Source: Pectinophora gossypiella
Lineage: Eukaryota; Arthropoda; Insecta; Lepidoptera; Gelechiidae
Length of the DNA stretch: 64,000 nt
Direction of reading: 5' to 3'
Assembly (NCBI RefSeq): GCF_024362695.1
Contig: NC_065424.1
Coordinates: 8,310,786-8,374,785 of the forward strand
The translations under genes were made by a program, and so were the position numbers. The stretch's first letter is position 1, and every line of letters starts with the position of its first letter. Below the pieces are notes generated by a model that had not been told where the DNA came from, searched no databases, and worked only from the letters and a program-made list of their open reading frames with translations. Below, piece after piece: positions 9,609 through 21,395 of the stretch.

Positions 9609-11479
9609 AGGATAATCTTTTTTGGTTTTCACCGAAGGCCAAGGCAAAGCGAACTACGCCCATACAGCCATGTCTTATGTATTCTTTTTTCTTGATGATG
9701 ATTAATGAAATGATGGCAGGTGATGATGATGAATGATAAAACGTACGCTCCCACCCTCGGAGTAGGCTTCTACTTCGAACCCCAAATGAATTAATCCAAA
9801 AGTTCGCATAAACTTTTGAGTTATGAAGCTTGTTGGCACGAAGCGAAAATAGCTAGGTACACTTTGTTTATTGAATATTCCGATATAATAACACTATCGT
9901 GAATGTTTTCCGACTACTTCGTTTTAATTATTTAGATTATTCAATGAAGAATGAAATGAATGAATGATTATTCAGTCTAATTCCTGATGTATTTTTATTT
10001 AATTGATTTTTTTTAGTATATAAGCTGTTGGTGTACCATTTTTATTAATAAATAAATAAGAAAGCTACCGTCCCGTTTCCGTTCTCGCCAAAAAGACCTG
10101 ACCACAAACTAAATGTTTCGTTCAACACTGACTTGGGTCGTTAGACCGGCGAAGACAACGAAAACAAAGGAGATGTTTCAAATCCGGCCTGCACTGTGTA
10201 CACTTTATGAAAAATAGAAAAAAAACCAAGGATTACATAAAAAATACTAAAATAAGAATTATTATAGTATTTTTTTTGTACATGAGCAAAATCTTATTTG
10301 AATAAAGGACACAATTGGCAACACGGCAACACAAACCAACACTACAAGTTCGTTCAGAAGTATGTAACTGAACGTCAAGTTCAGTTTTGTAATAAATATA
10401 TTGTAATATCAAAATAAACAAATAACCATAAAATCAAAAGTGTTAAACCGTTCTACCAACTGCTTTTACTATTATTATTGAACTTTTATTATTCCGTTAT
10501 CTAAAACTGTTAAAATCATCTTTGGAAAATGGTGTGGAGTTATAGTTTCTAAACGTACCTACTTTGTGTCATGTCATTGTCAATCAACAGCGCGCGCCGC
10601 GCTTTAAGTTTGTTTTCGCCGTTTTGAACTTAAACCTAATATAATAAATACTTTTAACTAACAATACAAATACTTAGAATTGCAGCTGTATTTGTAACCG
10701 GTCAAAGATAACGGTCTTTCATTAACAAAGAAAGTGCATCACACACACTTACTAACAGGTCCAGAGAGGGATGAAGTGGCTGCAAGGATTTATCCCAGTA
10801 AGGTAAATAATATTATGTATTAACTTTTTTTAGTATGACAGTTCCTCTATTAGGTACAGATTGCCACAATAGGCACTGTTAGCCAGTGGAAGATATTGTC
10901 CGCCTCGAGATCGCAGTACTTTGCTTACTCCTTCATAGAGAGGTCATTAAAGACATTTAGGGAGCACTCACTTTGAATTTATCTCTCTTTCATAATACAA
11001 TACAAATATACTTTTAAAAAAGAATCAAATATTTCATAGGTAGCTATATAATAATGGATGTAACATAAAAAAATTAACAAAAAATTGACATTTGTTACAG
11101 TTGCCACAACGAGCCCTGGTCTGCACAAACTGTATTTAAATTGAATTAAAATAAGTATGTGTGTTTTGTTTCTTTCTTTATTTTGTTTGTTATTAGTAAG
11201 TTAAACTGACTACTGAAGAGTAAGTACTCAATGATATACTGTACTCACTAATATTATTACTATTATGTCTAAATTCGTGTTCTCTTTTAATCATCCTATA
11301 TGTGTTTTATTTTTACTTCTTTTTGTATACCCAAGTGCATGCATTAATTCTTGGTGAAAACTTAATTGGCTTCTGTACTACCTTAAATGTGTTATACTGA
11401 TACATGTGTTATTTTAAGCTGTATGTTTTCCTTAAATAAAAAAAAATAAAAAAATAAATAAAAAAATAAAATAAAACTG
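9609..11479. other. Unassigned AT-rich interval
   Basis: No ORF, repeat match within the window or RNA gene was recognised. The patch at 10588-10600 (GCGCGCGCCGCGC) is a local GC spike. I see nothing else to call. Confidence 0.4.
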
Positions 11480-11995
11480 TTTGGCTCAAGCACGAGAAGA
11501 TCTTCAAATAGAACAAGGCCATAGTAACATAGGTCAAGTGACATCATATTATGCAACAATGACCTGGACAACTTCCAGCATACTACAAATTCCAGTGGCC
11601 GTTGTTTTGTACCGGGGTGTCAAAATCCAGAATGTTTTATAGTTCCTGACTATTTAAACGCCAGAATATTAAAAAGCCAAAAAAATACTTGTTATGGAAA
11701 ATTCAAGAATTTGTGCGGAGCATAAATCTGTATATAATTGGGAATTTCTGGACCAGTACTAATTTTCAAAAACATTCACTAATTTAGAAATATATTGTTG
11801 ATGAGACAAGGTGTGACCTGGAATGAAATTATAGTAGGATACTACTGTAATTGTGTTTGTAGTCTCCGTGCTGTTGGTTGCTCATGTGATGCCATTGTAT
11901 GGTATTTAGGTTGGGCTCGGCACCAAGAAAGTATAGAAGCACCGGCACCTTTGTTGGATGGTATTTTAATAAGAGAGGATGTGGAAAACTAATAA
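11480..11995 (+). pseudogene. Possible transposase-derived remnant
   Basis: The 65-codon frame 11795-11992 ends with ...GCSCDAIVWYLGWARHQESIEAP... That C-x-C followed by an IVWYLGWARH segment recalls the C-terminal metal-binding region of some DDE-type insect transposases. Immediately upstream (11610-11730), in another frame, there is a Cys-rich stretch (VPGCQNPEC). No DDE residues are recognisable and stops separate the pieces, so this is at best a fossil. It could also be chance. Confidence 0.3.
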
Positions 11996-12257
11996 ATAAT
12001 TAAATAAAGAGTATTATTGTTTTATTTTTACAAGTCAGAATCCCATATTATCATTAATATTGAACGAGAGGTGTAAGTAGTTCTAGCAATCATCTTGCAT
12101 CTTAGATGTTGGTTAGATGTACCTACAAGAGCACCTGCTAGGTATCTTCACAGATGTTTGTCCCGACTGCAACATCTTGGACTGTAGCGGCGTCTAGCTA
12201 CAGTTTAAAAAGCAGTTGGAAATTGATCTGTTTCCAATTAGTCACTGATTTAACTAA

Positions 12258-12515
12258 TCACAAATTCCCCGTTGTACACACGTCCAATACGGGGCATCCA
12301 GCAGTCCAATGAGGCCGGGCACGCTGTGTGGCCGACAGCCGTGTTAGTACGTCGCCAAGTCCACGTTGCGTCGGGAGTCGTGGAGACTGGTGATGACCAG
12401 GAAGCGCAGCATCCATTACGTGGTAACTGCGATGTCTAGGCCGCCGATGACGTAGTTGCGCGTTGTCATCCTTTCTAGATTTTAGCGCAAAACTAGGTAC
12501 TCCGCGAACTTCCAA
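12258..12515 (-). other. Unidentified 85-codon frame in a GC-rich patch
   Basis: Open frame with many His/Arg/Pro residues (for example RHRRPRHRSYHVMDAALPGHH). It lies in a CpG-containing island unlike its AT-rich flanks. No domain is recognised and no start context or splice pattern was evaluated. It could be a transposon remnant. Low support as a gene. Confidence 0.15.
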
Positions 12516-12845
12516 GCATTGGTTTATTCTATTGGTTAGTTTTTTGCGTCGACATAGAAAATGCTGTATTTATTGTTATTTTTGTACTAACAAAAACATA
12601 TGAAATGTCACTGTCACAAATGACAGCTGACTGACGCTAGGGTTATTTTTTTTTAGTTATGACTGTCATTACTTGTATTTTATAATTTTGTACAAAAAAA
12701 CTAGGCCAAAATATGGCAAAATAACAATTAAAACACTTATAGATAATAATGACGTATTTAAATTATAAGTGTACACAGTCCAGGCCTGGGCGCCATACAT
12801 TCTTGAAACGTCTCCTTTAAAAAGTAACGGATACCGATCCTACTC

Positions 12846-12990
12846 CACGTACATACATACATACATAAACTCACGCCCGTAATCCCTAATGGGGTGGGCA
12901 GAGCCACAAGTAATCAAAGACAACTTGCAGCCACTGTTGATAGGATGTCGTAAGCTGGATATGATGAACCTTATTCGCTCAATCGTCCAC
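12846..12990 (-). mobile_element. LINE-3 3' end
   Basis: Minus strand: TCATCATATCCAGCTTACG, ACAGTGGCTGCAAGTTGTC, CTCTGCCCACCCCATTAGGG, then GGGCGTGAGTTTATG and TATG repeats. The longest copy is at 33330-33560. It is cut off by the foldback element that begins at about 13003. Confidence 0.75.
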
Positions 12991-13002
12991 TAGGAGATCA
13001 TC

Positions 13003-15028
13003 GGCTCTCCATACTTTGGCCGGCCCAAATTTGAAAGTGCCGGCCAGAGAAAAAAAATGTGTCGAACCTTTCGAGTAGATTGCTCTGATCATTTTTTACT
13101 ATGACACCAAACGTGTATGACCATTAGTTTGGCTTTAATTGGATTTTAAAAATCACGATTTTTCATACATTTTGTAAAAAAAAATATTATGTCCGTTTGG
13201 AAAAAGGGGATACAGGCGTATTACAAAGGACCGTTAGAACATTTATTAGTATGGCGCCAAACTTCTATGACCATTATTTTGACGTTTATTGGACTTTCCG
13301 TTTTGGTTAATATGTTAAAATGCCGGCAATCGAAAAGAATACGTCGAATCTGTCTAATAGTTGCTTCTCAATATTTTTTAATATGACACCAAACATCTAT
13401 GACCATTATTTTGACTTTTATTGGAATTTACGTTTTAGTTCAAATGTGAAAAGTGCCGACCAGCAAAAATACCATGTAGACAGTATCGAGTAGATGCCTA
13501 TTAACATTTTTTTCTATAGCACCGAACGTGTACGATCATTAGTTTGGCTTTTATTTTATTTTGAAAATCTTGATTCCTTAGTTATTTTGTTTAAAAATAA
13601 AGTGCTTTGGGCAAAAATTGCGATACGGCGGATTACAAAGGACCTTTAATACAACTTTGAACATTTAATAATCTGGCGAAAAACATTTTTGACCATTATT
13701 TTGACTTTAGCTTTTATTGGACTTTTTAAAATCTTTATTTTTTTACACATTTTAACAATGGCAACAAGCAGAGCTTTCCCAATGACTAGTTATTAGTCAG
13801 ATAAATACTTTGTGTTTTTGTTTTGTGTGTTGATAGGTGAACTTCTATATTAATACCATCTGATTTTAGATATGACGTTGGCTGTAGTTTTTGCATTCCA
13901 CTCAACGTTACGGCCTAAGTTTAGGTTGAATTATTATGACCGTAGATGGTTACCACCCTCCAAAGATAAGCTTGCCATCTAGTGACGAAACTCGTATTTT
14001 GGCATGACGTCTGAAGTAGCTGTTAGGGAAGACAGGAGTCGGGCAGTTGTACTTTGCATGTATGCCGATCACAATGTCCTGGTGCTACTCGGCCGATAAC
14101 GTAGTACCTCTATCACCCCACTGTATTTTCCTTGTATACACACTTTTCTTAAAAAAAAGTAGCTTCTAAAGCGTAAACGCCAACCTATTTTTAATTTATA
14201 AAAATGTGTCAAAAAGACGACTATATTACGCCTTTAGCAAGATAGTTCCATTATCACCGAATAAAACTTTTTTCGCCAAAGTGTAGGTATCTATAAAAAC
14301 ACCAGATTTTTGAAAAATCGAATCAAGTTCAAAATAGTGGTCATAGACGTTTAATGTCATAATAATAAACATTCTGACGATCCTTTAAATAACGCGCCTG
14401 TCATATTTTATTTTATAACAAAATAAATCAAAAATCGAGATTTTAAAAATCCAACAACAGCCAAACTAATGGTCATACACGATTATTGTCATAGTGAATA
14501 ATGTTAACAGGTATCTTCTCGATAGTTTTGACATGTGTTTTTTGCTGACCGGCACTTTTCACATAGAAACTAAAACGCAAAGTCCAATAAAAGCCAAAAT
14601 AATGGTCATAGACGTTTGGTGCCATTATAATAAATGGTCAAATGGATAAGTTTTAACGGGATATACCAATATTGTTTCTTGGCCGGCACTTCACATTTTC
14701 ACCAAAATGTATGAAAAATACAAGTTTTTTTTTTAATTCGAATAAAACCGAAAATATTGACGCTACAGCTTTGGTGCCATAGTAATAAATGCTCAGACGG
14801 ATAAGTTCTAAGGATATATACCATTATTGTTACTTGGCCGGCACTTTACATTTTGACCAAAAATGTATGAAAAATACAGTTTTTTGAATTCGAATAAAAC
14901 CGAAGATATTGATTCTACAGCTTTGGTGCCATAGTAATAAATACTCAGGTGGATAAGGTCTAACGGAATATAGCAAAATTATTTTTTGGCCGGCACTTTG
15001 ACTTCTGGGCCGAAATCCGATGATCTCC
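13003..15028. mobile_element. Foldback-like element with iterated inverted arms
   Basis: The ends are inverted (GGAGATCATCGG at 13003; CCGATGATCTCC ending 15028). The left arm (to about 13740) has five diverged units built on CAAAC...TATGACCATTATTTTG and CTTTTATTGGA, starting near 13110, 13256, 13388, 13520 and 13675. The right arm (from about 14270) has five inverted units near 14325, 14465, 14590, 14740 and 14890. Each arm also carries repeated AAGTGCCGGCC motifs. The spacer (13741-14270) has no recognisable ORF. No TSD is visible. The architecture fits foldback or long-TIR non-autonomous DNA elements. Confidence 0.7.
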
Positions 15029-15059
15029 TTTCAAATAAAAGATTAATAGATGTAGACTG

Positions 15060-15127
15060 TTGTTACATCGTACCGAATACTGAGCGGAATGATTCAGACC
15101 ATGATTCTGAGTTAATATTAAATGGAG
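15060..15127 (+). repeat. MITE-1 left-arm fragment
   Basis: GATGATTCAGACC-like arm with ATGATTCTGAGTTAATATTAA. It ends abruptly where a SINE-C fragment begins. Confidence 0.6.
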
Positions 15128-15275
15128 GATGCATTTTCGGAGGTATGTGACCTAACCTGTATTGGCTGACTTTTCCTTCGTGGATTGAAGGGTCAGACAG
15201 GACGCATCTGCAAAAAACCGGACCTGTCAAATCTTCAGGTTAGGTTAGCGGACCCTGTTTGTCCACGAGTTTGTT
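15128..15275 (+). repeat. SINE-C 3' half, 5'-truncated
   Basis: Contains GTGACCTAACCTGTATTGG and CCGGACCTGTCAAATCTTC, in SINE-C order. The tRNA-like head is absent. 15276-15618 holds nothing recognisable. Confidence 0.7.
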
Positions 15276-15621
15276 CATTACGTCTCAGGTTTGATTTGTG
15301 TTCGCGGGTGTTCATGTAGCATTGTGTCAGGGTATTTCATTGACACCTCGTCGACCTCGTTCACATGCGCTTGGCACTGTAAACTGTGTGTCATCTGCTA
15401 ACGCTAACACTATAAATCATAATGTGTGCATGATATATTCACCAGTTATTCTTACTAATTGGTGCAACTATGAACCTATACTCACACGCGCATACATACA
15501 TTAACACCATACCTACACAAACCACAACACTTTCACACCTCACACTTATTTTTTATTAATTAAATACCGTGGTGTTACCACTGTTTAATTAGTTTAAAAG
15601 TACATAGATTGGGAAGGCACT

Positions 15622-15987
15622 GGCCCCGATTCCTACAGTCACCTCCTAATTTTATTTTAAATTATACTTGTCACTTTCTTATCCGCCGAAAAGGAAAGGG
15701 ACGGATGATTGTCAACAAGTTAATTTTAAAACGAATGAATAACCCGGGCGAATAAAATAGGCATCTCGCTGGTATGCAATCCTTTTGACGTGATGTCTAC
15801 TTAACTCTGTCTGGTTATTGGGCGATGTAAAATTTTTAGACGGTTGTTTTAGATTTCTGCTTAAAATTGACGTATGTTCCATACATTTTATGCTTGTCAA
15901 TTAACCGTCCCTTTCTTTTTCAGCGGATAAGAAGATGACAGGTATAACATAAAATAAAATTCGATGGTGTCTGCAGGAATTAGCACC
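15622..15987. mobile_element. Harbinger-like MITE, complete, TSD ACT
   Basis: ACT flanks both ends (15619-15621, 15988-15990). The termini are GGCCCCGATTCCTACAG and the inverse of GGTGCTAATTCCTGCAG. The two arms are near-palindromic (TTATCCGCCGAAAAGG and its mirror TTTTTCAGCGGATAAG), so the 366-bp element can fold. A 3-bp duplication with GG...CC ends suggests PIF/Harbinger (inference). Non-coding. Confidence 0.8.
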
Positions 15988-16097
15988 ACTGTCTCCCAAG
16001 ACACAGCTTCGTCTAGTTTGGGAGACAGGGTTTCAATGCATACCTAATGTAAAAACTTATTTCAATAAACGTTATACGTTATAAGATATTAAACGAT

Positions 16098-16247
16098 ATA
16101 ACTACAGATATTAATAATAATAATATTATAATAATAATAAAAGTGGCACTTGGTCTGTGACCCGTGTCTCTGGTAAATACCCTCCGAAAGAGGAGATAGA
16201 CTATAGTTTAAAAGGAAATAATAATATTATTAATATCTGTAGTCACT
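16098..16247. repeat. Inverted repeat around a non-repeat core
   Basis: ACTACAGATATTAATAATAA at the left is mirrored by TTATTAATATCTGTAGT at the right. The 85-bp core (GTGGCACTTGGTCTGTGAC...) is unassigned. Probably a small palindromic element. Confidence 0.5.
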
Positions 16248-16345
16248 ATCTATTTTTATTTAAAGTTATATCTGTCATTTTCTTACCCACCGAAAAGGAA
16301 AGGGACGGATGATTGGCAGCTGTTAATTTCAAAATGAGTCAGTGT
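16248..16345. repeat. Harbinger-like MITE left-arm fragment
   Basis: AAAGTTATATCTGTCATTTT then CCGAAAAGGAAAGGGACGG match the family arm. The remainder is missing. A short ATGC run lies at 16365-16384, and 16385-17069 is otherwise unassigned. Confidence 0.6.
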
Positions 16346-17069
16346 CAAATATCAAATAAATCAAGCATGCATGCATGCATGCTCGCTTACATAACATGTT
16401 TATCACTGTCACAGTCGACTGTCTTTTCGGTTAATATTTCCGTTGCAAAAACTTTAATACCTAGTAAGGACATTTGCCGCTTTTCGTTTTCAAATTGTTC
16501 TTTCTTGTACTCAGGTGTTATGCCTAAAGATTAGGTAATAAAGCTCTTTTCACATAAGTTTTGCGCCTTTTTATCTTTCGATTCTGCTCCGCACCACCTA
16601 AATCCCGTAGTAGTTGCGGCTTCCGAATACATCCCGCTTAGGAACTGGTGGTAATCGTTAACAACTTGGCTAAGGCCCTTAATCTTAGTGGTATAATCAA
16701 TAAAAGATCAAGGAATAGTCTCACCAAATGATCCACCTGTCGATATAGGTAGATATATCTAATAAAAGTAATCCCAAATTTGGATGGAATAGATTGCATC
16801 GTCAAATAATATAGTTCTTCGCTCATCATCTTGTTTATATTACGCGAGGTTATTAGTTTCGTAGCCAAACTTCAAGTATTATAACCGTGAGGTCTTCCCA
16901 GCCCGGGGAAATTCAATTCAAATATATTTATTTCGGAATAATTACATCCATGTAGGTTATTAGAATATAGGTTATTTACTTTGGTAGGTATTTGAAGGTC
17001 TTTCAATTTGAATTCTGGACAGGAAAATTAAACCTTAGTTTTGAAGATGTTTTTAAGTGCCTGAGGCCT

Positions 17070-17225
17070 GAGGTCTTCACCCGTATCCCTGGTCAAGGGA
17101 TTGTAGGTCTAGGTACCTATCCGAACTCAGCCACCATCTCAATCTGGCCTACTGAAGTAAGAGGCGCCCACCCCCGCATCAAGGACGCGCCGAACAGGAT
17201 TTGCCCCAGAGGAGGGCAGAGAAGA
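17070..17225 (+). repeat. Dispersed repeat R, second copy
   Basis: Inverted relative to 6950-7215. The longest shared blocks are GGTCTTCACCCGTATCCCTG and CTACTGAAGTAAGAGGCGCC. Class unknown. Confidence 0.5.
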
Positions 17226-17261
17226 TGACTCTGATGGAATACCATTGTATTTAAGTCTATA

Positions 17262-17470
17262 AATTATGAAATACAAACTGGATTAAAAAAAAAGAAAAGA
17301 AAGGAAAACATGAAACAGTAGGATTAGGGCCCTGTGCTGGGAGGTTTTCTGGCCACGTCTTTCCCTCAGCGTTACAGATTCCGATGTGGTAGTAGTTTTA
17401 CAGCTAGTTACATAATATGTAATTTAATTTTGTCACGTTCAAAAAGCGCTAACTTTGTAAGCCAATTTTG
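17262..17470 (+). mobile_element. LINE-6 3' end
   Basis: Contains GGGCCCTGTGCTGGGAGGTT, CCACGTCTTTCCCTCAGCG and TTAGTTACATAATATGTAAT-like sequence. An inverted copy lies at 55975-56205. The layout resembles the LINE-4 3' UTR, so these are related families. Confidence 0.6.
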
Positions 17471-17736
17471 AAAAATAATTATTTTTGATTTTTTTTTCTG
17501 TCCCCCCTAAGGCCGGGTCTTGTATGAAACCTAAACCAAAGGCCAGAGCAAACAAATTAAAAAGAAGACCAAACCAAGCTTTTTTCCAACTATGCGACCA
17601 CAACCAGGCGATTTCATATATTTTTTTATAAAGGTATTGTATACATCCGTGAAAAATAAGTGGTTATTGAGTGTCGAGTCAATAGCTGGTTGTGGAAGTG
17701 GAATGTCAGGAAGATGGATAGATGAGGGTATTACGT

Positions 17737-17750
17737 GTTGCCATGGCAAC
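17737..17750. promoter_or_regulatory. Perfect RFX/X-box-like palindrome
   Basis: GTTGCCATGGCAAC is a perfect 14-bp palindrome matching the consensus bound by RFX transcription factors. No gene is identifiable beside it, so function is unsupported. Confidence 0.25.
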
Positions 17751-17825
17751 GGACCCGATCGCCATTTGATTATTTTTTGTTTTCGTCCATCCATTATTCG
17801 GAGTAATTGAAAAATCAGGGGGATT

Positions 17826-17976
17826 AAATAGGCCACATCGAATCAATTCATCTTAAAAAGCAATATTGCAATTTGACATTTGCGTATATAAAAGTAAGTG
17901 CGCAATGCAAAAAATAATATGAACAGGCAATATTAATAATAGGCTTTCTTAGATGAATGTGGCCTTTTTAGAACAG
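17826..17976. mobile_element. Small TIR element (MITE-4)
   Basis: Left end TAGGCCACATCGAATC... and right end ...TAGATGAATGTGGCCTTTTT are imperfect inverted repeats. GCAATATT occurs in each arm. Another copy spans 43210-43560, interrupted by LINE-5. No ORF. 17977-18340 has nothing recognisable. Confidence 0.5.
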
Positions 17977-18344
17977 AAATTAAATTATTTATATATTATT
18001 ATTTAAATATTATAGATTTATATATTTTTTTTAGATATATTTACAAACACATACACCTAGGTCAGTTCCGTATAAGGTTTGACTTTGCACTTGAGAAACT
18101 ATTGTTTCCATACATCGACATAGGTCGCGATTAGTTTACCACCTGCAAATCAGTTTGTATTCTCAAAGACATTTTTTTGTTATCATGGAACAACAACAGA
18201 AACATAAGCTGACTATATCCCAATTGGGGTAGTCAGATAAGTTGCAATAGTCCAATCAGTTTCTTGCAAATTAATAATTTAACTGGTTGCACTTAAGATC
18301 GCCTGGTTACATGTCGTTTCTGTAATAGACCAAAAACACCTACA

Positions 18345-18450
18345 AAAACATAAATTTAATAATTATGACAACTAATGGTTCATAATTTCAGCACTGTTCA
18401 CAAATAATTCGCTGGGCTCAGTGACTGAACTTTTGTTCTTTGATTGTACA
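18345..18450 (+). repeat. Dispersed repeat G (pair with 25215-25325)
   Basis: About 105 bp, including ACTAATGGTTCATAATTTCA and ACAAATAATTCGCTGGG, recurs inverted at 25215-25325 with few differences. Class unknown. Confidence 0.6.
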
Positions 18451-18544
18451 TCCATCGCAAGTTGAACTAACAAGAAATTCACGAAAACAAAAACATAAAC
18501 AAGCGGCAAAGAAAGAGGGTAGACAGATATGTCTGCCCGTAGAA

Positions 18545-18690
18545 AATTATAGATCTACCTACTCCACTCCAATCTCATCAGTCATCCCGTGATCATGGCA
18601 CTTGCAACAGTGTCGAAATATCGGGAGTCTCATATCTCCATTTAAACGCGGTAAGAACCCGTTACTATGTGCTTTAATTAAGAAATTCAC
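18545..18690 (+). repeat. LINE-7 tail-like repeat
   Basis: Shares CCCGTGATCATGGCACTTGC, GGGAGTCTCATATC and AAACGCGGTAAGAACCCGTT with 48540-48645. The last part also makes up both arms of the hairpin at 43941-44088. Confidence 0.6.
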
Positions 18691-18822
18691 GATTTTCAGA
18701 TTTTTTCTTTACTTTTTTTCTCAAATTTCATTATAGATCTATATCTAGATCTATGGGAAGTATCCACTGTCCTTCCTGTTTGGCAACATACATACCCATC
18801 TACGTATATTAAACAACACAAT

Positions 18823-19177
18823 GGTGCTAATTCCTACAGACGCCATCTAAAGTTATACCTGTCATTTTCTTATCCGCTGAAAAAGAAAGGGACGGGTAAT
18901 CGAAAAGCATAAAATTTATAGAATACACGTCAGTTTTATGCAGAAATCTAAAACAACCGTCTAAAAACTTTACATCGGCCAATAACCCGACAGAATTAAG
19001 TAGACAGCACGTCAAACGGACTGCATACCAGCAAGTTGCCTATTTTATTCGCCCGGTTTATTCATTCGTTTTAAAATTAACTTGTTGACAACGATCCGAC
19101 CCTTTTCTTTTCGGCGGATAAGGAAAAACGCGTGTAACTTAAAATAAAATTAGAAGGTGTCTGCAGGAATCGGGGCC
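18823..19177. mobile_element. Harbinger-like MITE, complete, TSD AAT
   Basis: AAT at 18820-18822 and 19178-19180 bounds a 355-bp element with termini GGTGCTAATTCCTACAG and inverse GGCCCCGATTCCTGCAG. The internal CCAATAACCCGACAGAATT is as in the other copies. The two termini of one element differ (GGTGCT and GGCCCC) in the same way as at 15622, but in the opposite orientation. Confidence 0.82.
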
Positions 19178-19855
19178 AATAATTAACTTAAAACTCTAAG
19201 GAATCCTGTCATAAACCCAAAGAGACTTTAAAAGATAACGAAAACAATGCAAGACAGGAATGCTCTTATACAATCATATCCCGGATAAAAATCTACTTAC
19301 CCTGCTAAAAGCCATGTCGATAATACTTGGCCCCGGTTTCCATGGCAACACGTAATCCCGGAAAGAATCTTGAGTTTGACAAATCGCGCGAGTGTTGTAT
19401 CGTTGTAATGGCTTCTGTCTCAGGGCTCTCGTCAACCCTGAGTGGGAGCGATTAGCGAGACAGAGATGGTTAGATCTCACGCCCGTAATTATTATTTATT
19501 ATATTGTATGTATGTAAGTATGTGTGTGAATATGTATGTGTATATATATGTATATTAATATCGAGTTTTTTATACATATATCTCATTCTTTTTTTTTTCT
19601 AGCTCTGACTAAATACCCCTAAGATCCCAAATTCCTGTTATCACAGTTGCCTATTTAGTGTATAAAGAGAATGAGATGGGATCGCTGGATGGGTTACTAA
19701 GACAGTTTGGTACTGCAGTTTCCAATCTCAACAAAAAGAAAATTTCAAAAGTGGATAACTATTTTGGCGTACATTATAAAATTAAAACCTTAAATATTTA
19801 TGTAAAACTAGCTGTTGTTATTCCGAATAAATAAAAAATATCCAACTCATTATAA

Positions 19856-19975
19856 CCTGGGAGTCTTCAAGGCTAAAGTGAATAGGCATTTGCTAGGTAA
19901 GCGTGATCCACCCTAGACCACATCGTCACTTCGTGAATGTAAGTGAGATTGTGCTCAAACGCGATCTCCTTTATT
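19856..19975 (+). repeat. LINE C-terminal fragment (pair with 206-346)
   Basis: GGGAGTCTTCAAGGCTAAAG... gives a VFKAKVNRHLLGK-like peptide. Sequence to about 19975 is shared only in part. 19178-19855 is otherwise unassigned. Confidence 0.4.
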
Positions 19976-19982
19976 TAAAAAC

Positions 19983-20049
19983 ACCGGGATTCGATTGATT
20001 TACCTCCGGATTGCGGGCCCGACGCTCAACCACTGCACTACAGAGGTCA
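19983..20049 (-). repeat. SINE-A tRNA-like head only
   Basis: Minus strand begins GACCTCTGTAGTGCAGTGG and retains a damaged B box. The rest of the element is missing. A TTTA microsatellite follows at about 20118-20142. Confidence 0.55.
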
Positions 20050-20275
20050 TTTTAATTTAATTTTATTGTTATATAATTTAGTAATTTCAATTTATTTATT
20101 ATAGTTAATTAAATATTTTATTTATTTATTTATTTATTTATTTGTATTTACCATAATTAGGCAACGTAGGCCCACTTATTAGTTACAAATATTAAATGAC
20201 AAAAATAACTTACAATCTATAACTGATGGCCAATTTATACAAAAGAAATTTAAGACTACTTCTAAAAAATTACAA

Positions 20276-20620
20276 CGTACTTACGTACATAAACAGCCTA
20301 TATACGTCCCACTGCTGGGCACAGGTCTCCCCTCAATCAACCGAAGGGGGTATGGAGCATACTCCACCACGCTGCTCCAATGCGGGTTGCTGGAGGTGTT
20401 TTTTACGGCTAATAGCCGGGACCAACGGCTTAACGTGCCCTCCGAAGCACGGAATCATCTTACTTTTTCGGACAATCAGGTGATTCAAGCCTGAAAAGTC
20501 CTTACCAAACAAAGGACAGTCTCACAAAGTGATTTCAACAATGTCCCCATGGGGAATCGAACCCGGACCTCCAGATCGTGAGCCTTACGCTCTAACCACT
20601 AGACCACGGAGGCTGTTAAC
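20276..20620 (-). mobile_element. SINE-B, full length, TSD AAAATTACAA
   Basis: 10-bp repeats AAAATTACAA (20266-20275, 20621-20630) bound a 345-bp copy. Minus strand: head GCCTCCGTGGTCTAGTGG, B box GGTTCGATTCC, core, then CTCCAGCAACCCGCATTGG and the tail GGCTGTTTATGTACG. The interval 20631-21395 holds only a TTTA run near 21310. Confidence 0.92.
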
Positions 20621-21395
20621 AAAATTACAAATTAAACATTAATACATTTAGAAATTAACAATTTTTAATTTAATTGAACATGTTTTTATTTTATTTTTTT
20701 TTACCGCTATCAATGGCACAGTCAGTAGAATCAAGTATAGAGAGGGCATGTCATCAGCGATCTCATCATTGGCAGTTGATTTGTGTTAGATCGGTTTGAC
20801 GGGGGAGAATTGGCTGATTTGTACGATTCGTGTGGAAAACCACTTTATTATGTTACAAACAACTTTATTATTTCAATGTTTTCTTAAAATAAAACCGTTA
20901 ATTAGGTCGCTTTCAACAATGTTTTTTTTTTTATCAAAATTAGGTAAAATGAGAGTACTAATGAGTGAAGTGTGTGGATGTGTGGGTAATGTGTAAGTGA
21001 TGTGTGGGTAATAATGAGTAGTGAGTGTGAGTGTACTTTTTTTTTTCAATTTCTTATTTCATAACTTCAAATTATGTTAATTTGACGTTTCGCAACAAGT
21101 ATGTCATTTTACCAATTGTGTAGTAGGTTCAAGATAAATTATGAAATTCTGTTAACTACATAAAGACAGATCTAAAACTAACGAAAATCATTTTCTTTTT
21201 TCTATTTAACTTACTTATGAATTTTAATCAAGACAATCGTAATAATAAGTCCGATATTTTATCACGCTTTTCTATAACGTTAAAGTGTGTTCTTCATTCA
21301 AATTCCATAGCAATTTATTTATTTATTTATTTATTCTGACTAGTTGGAAAGTAGCCTATTGAATAGGTTTTCACGTAGCCGTTAGGTATGTCATA

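Noticed and set aside
13003..15028. CRISPR or satellite array
   Set aside because: Units are diverged, irregularly spaced and inverted between arms, in a eukaryotic context, so a foldback structure explains them better.
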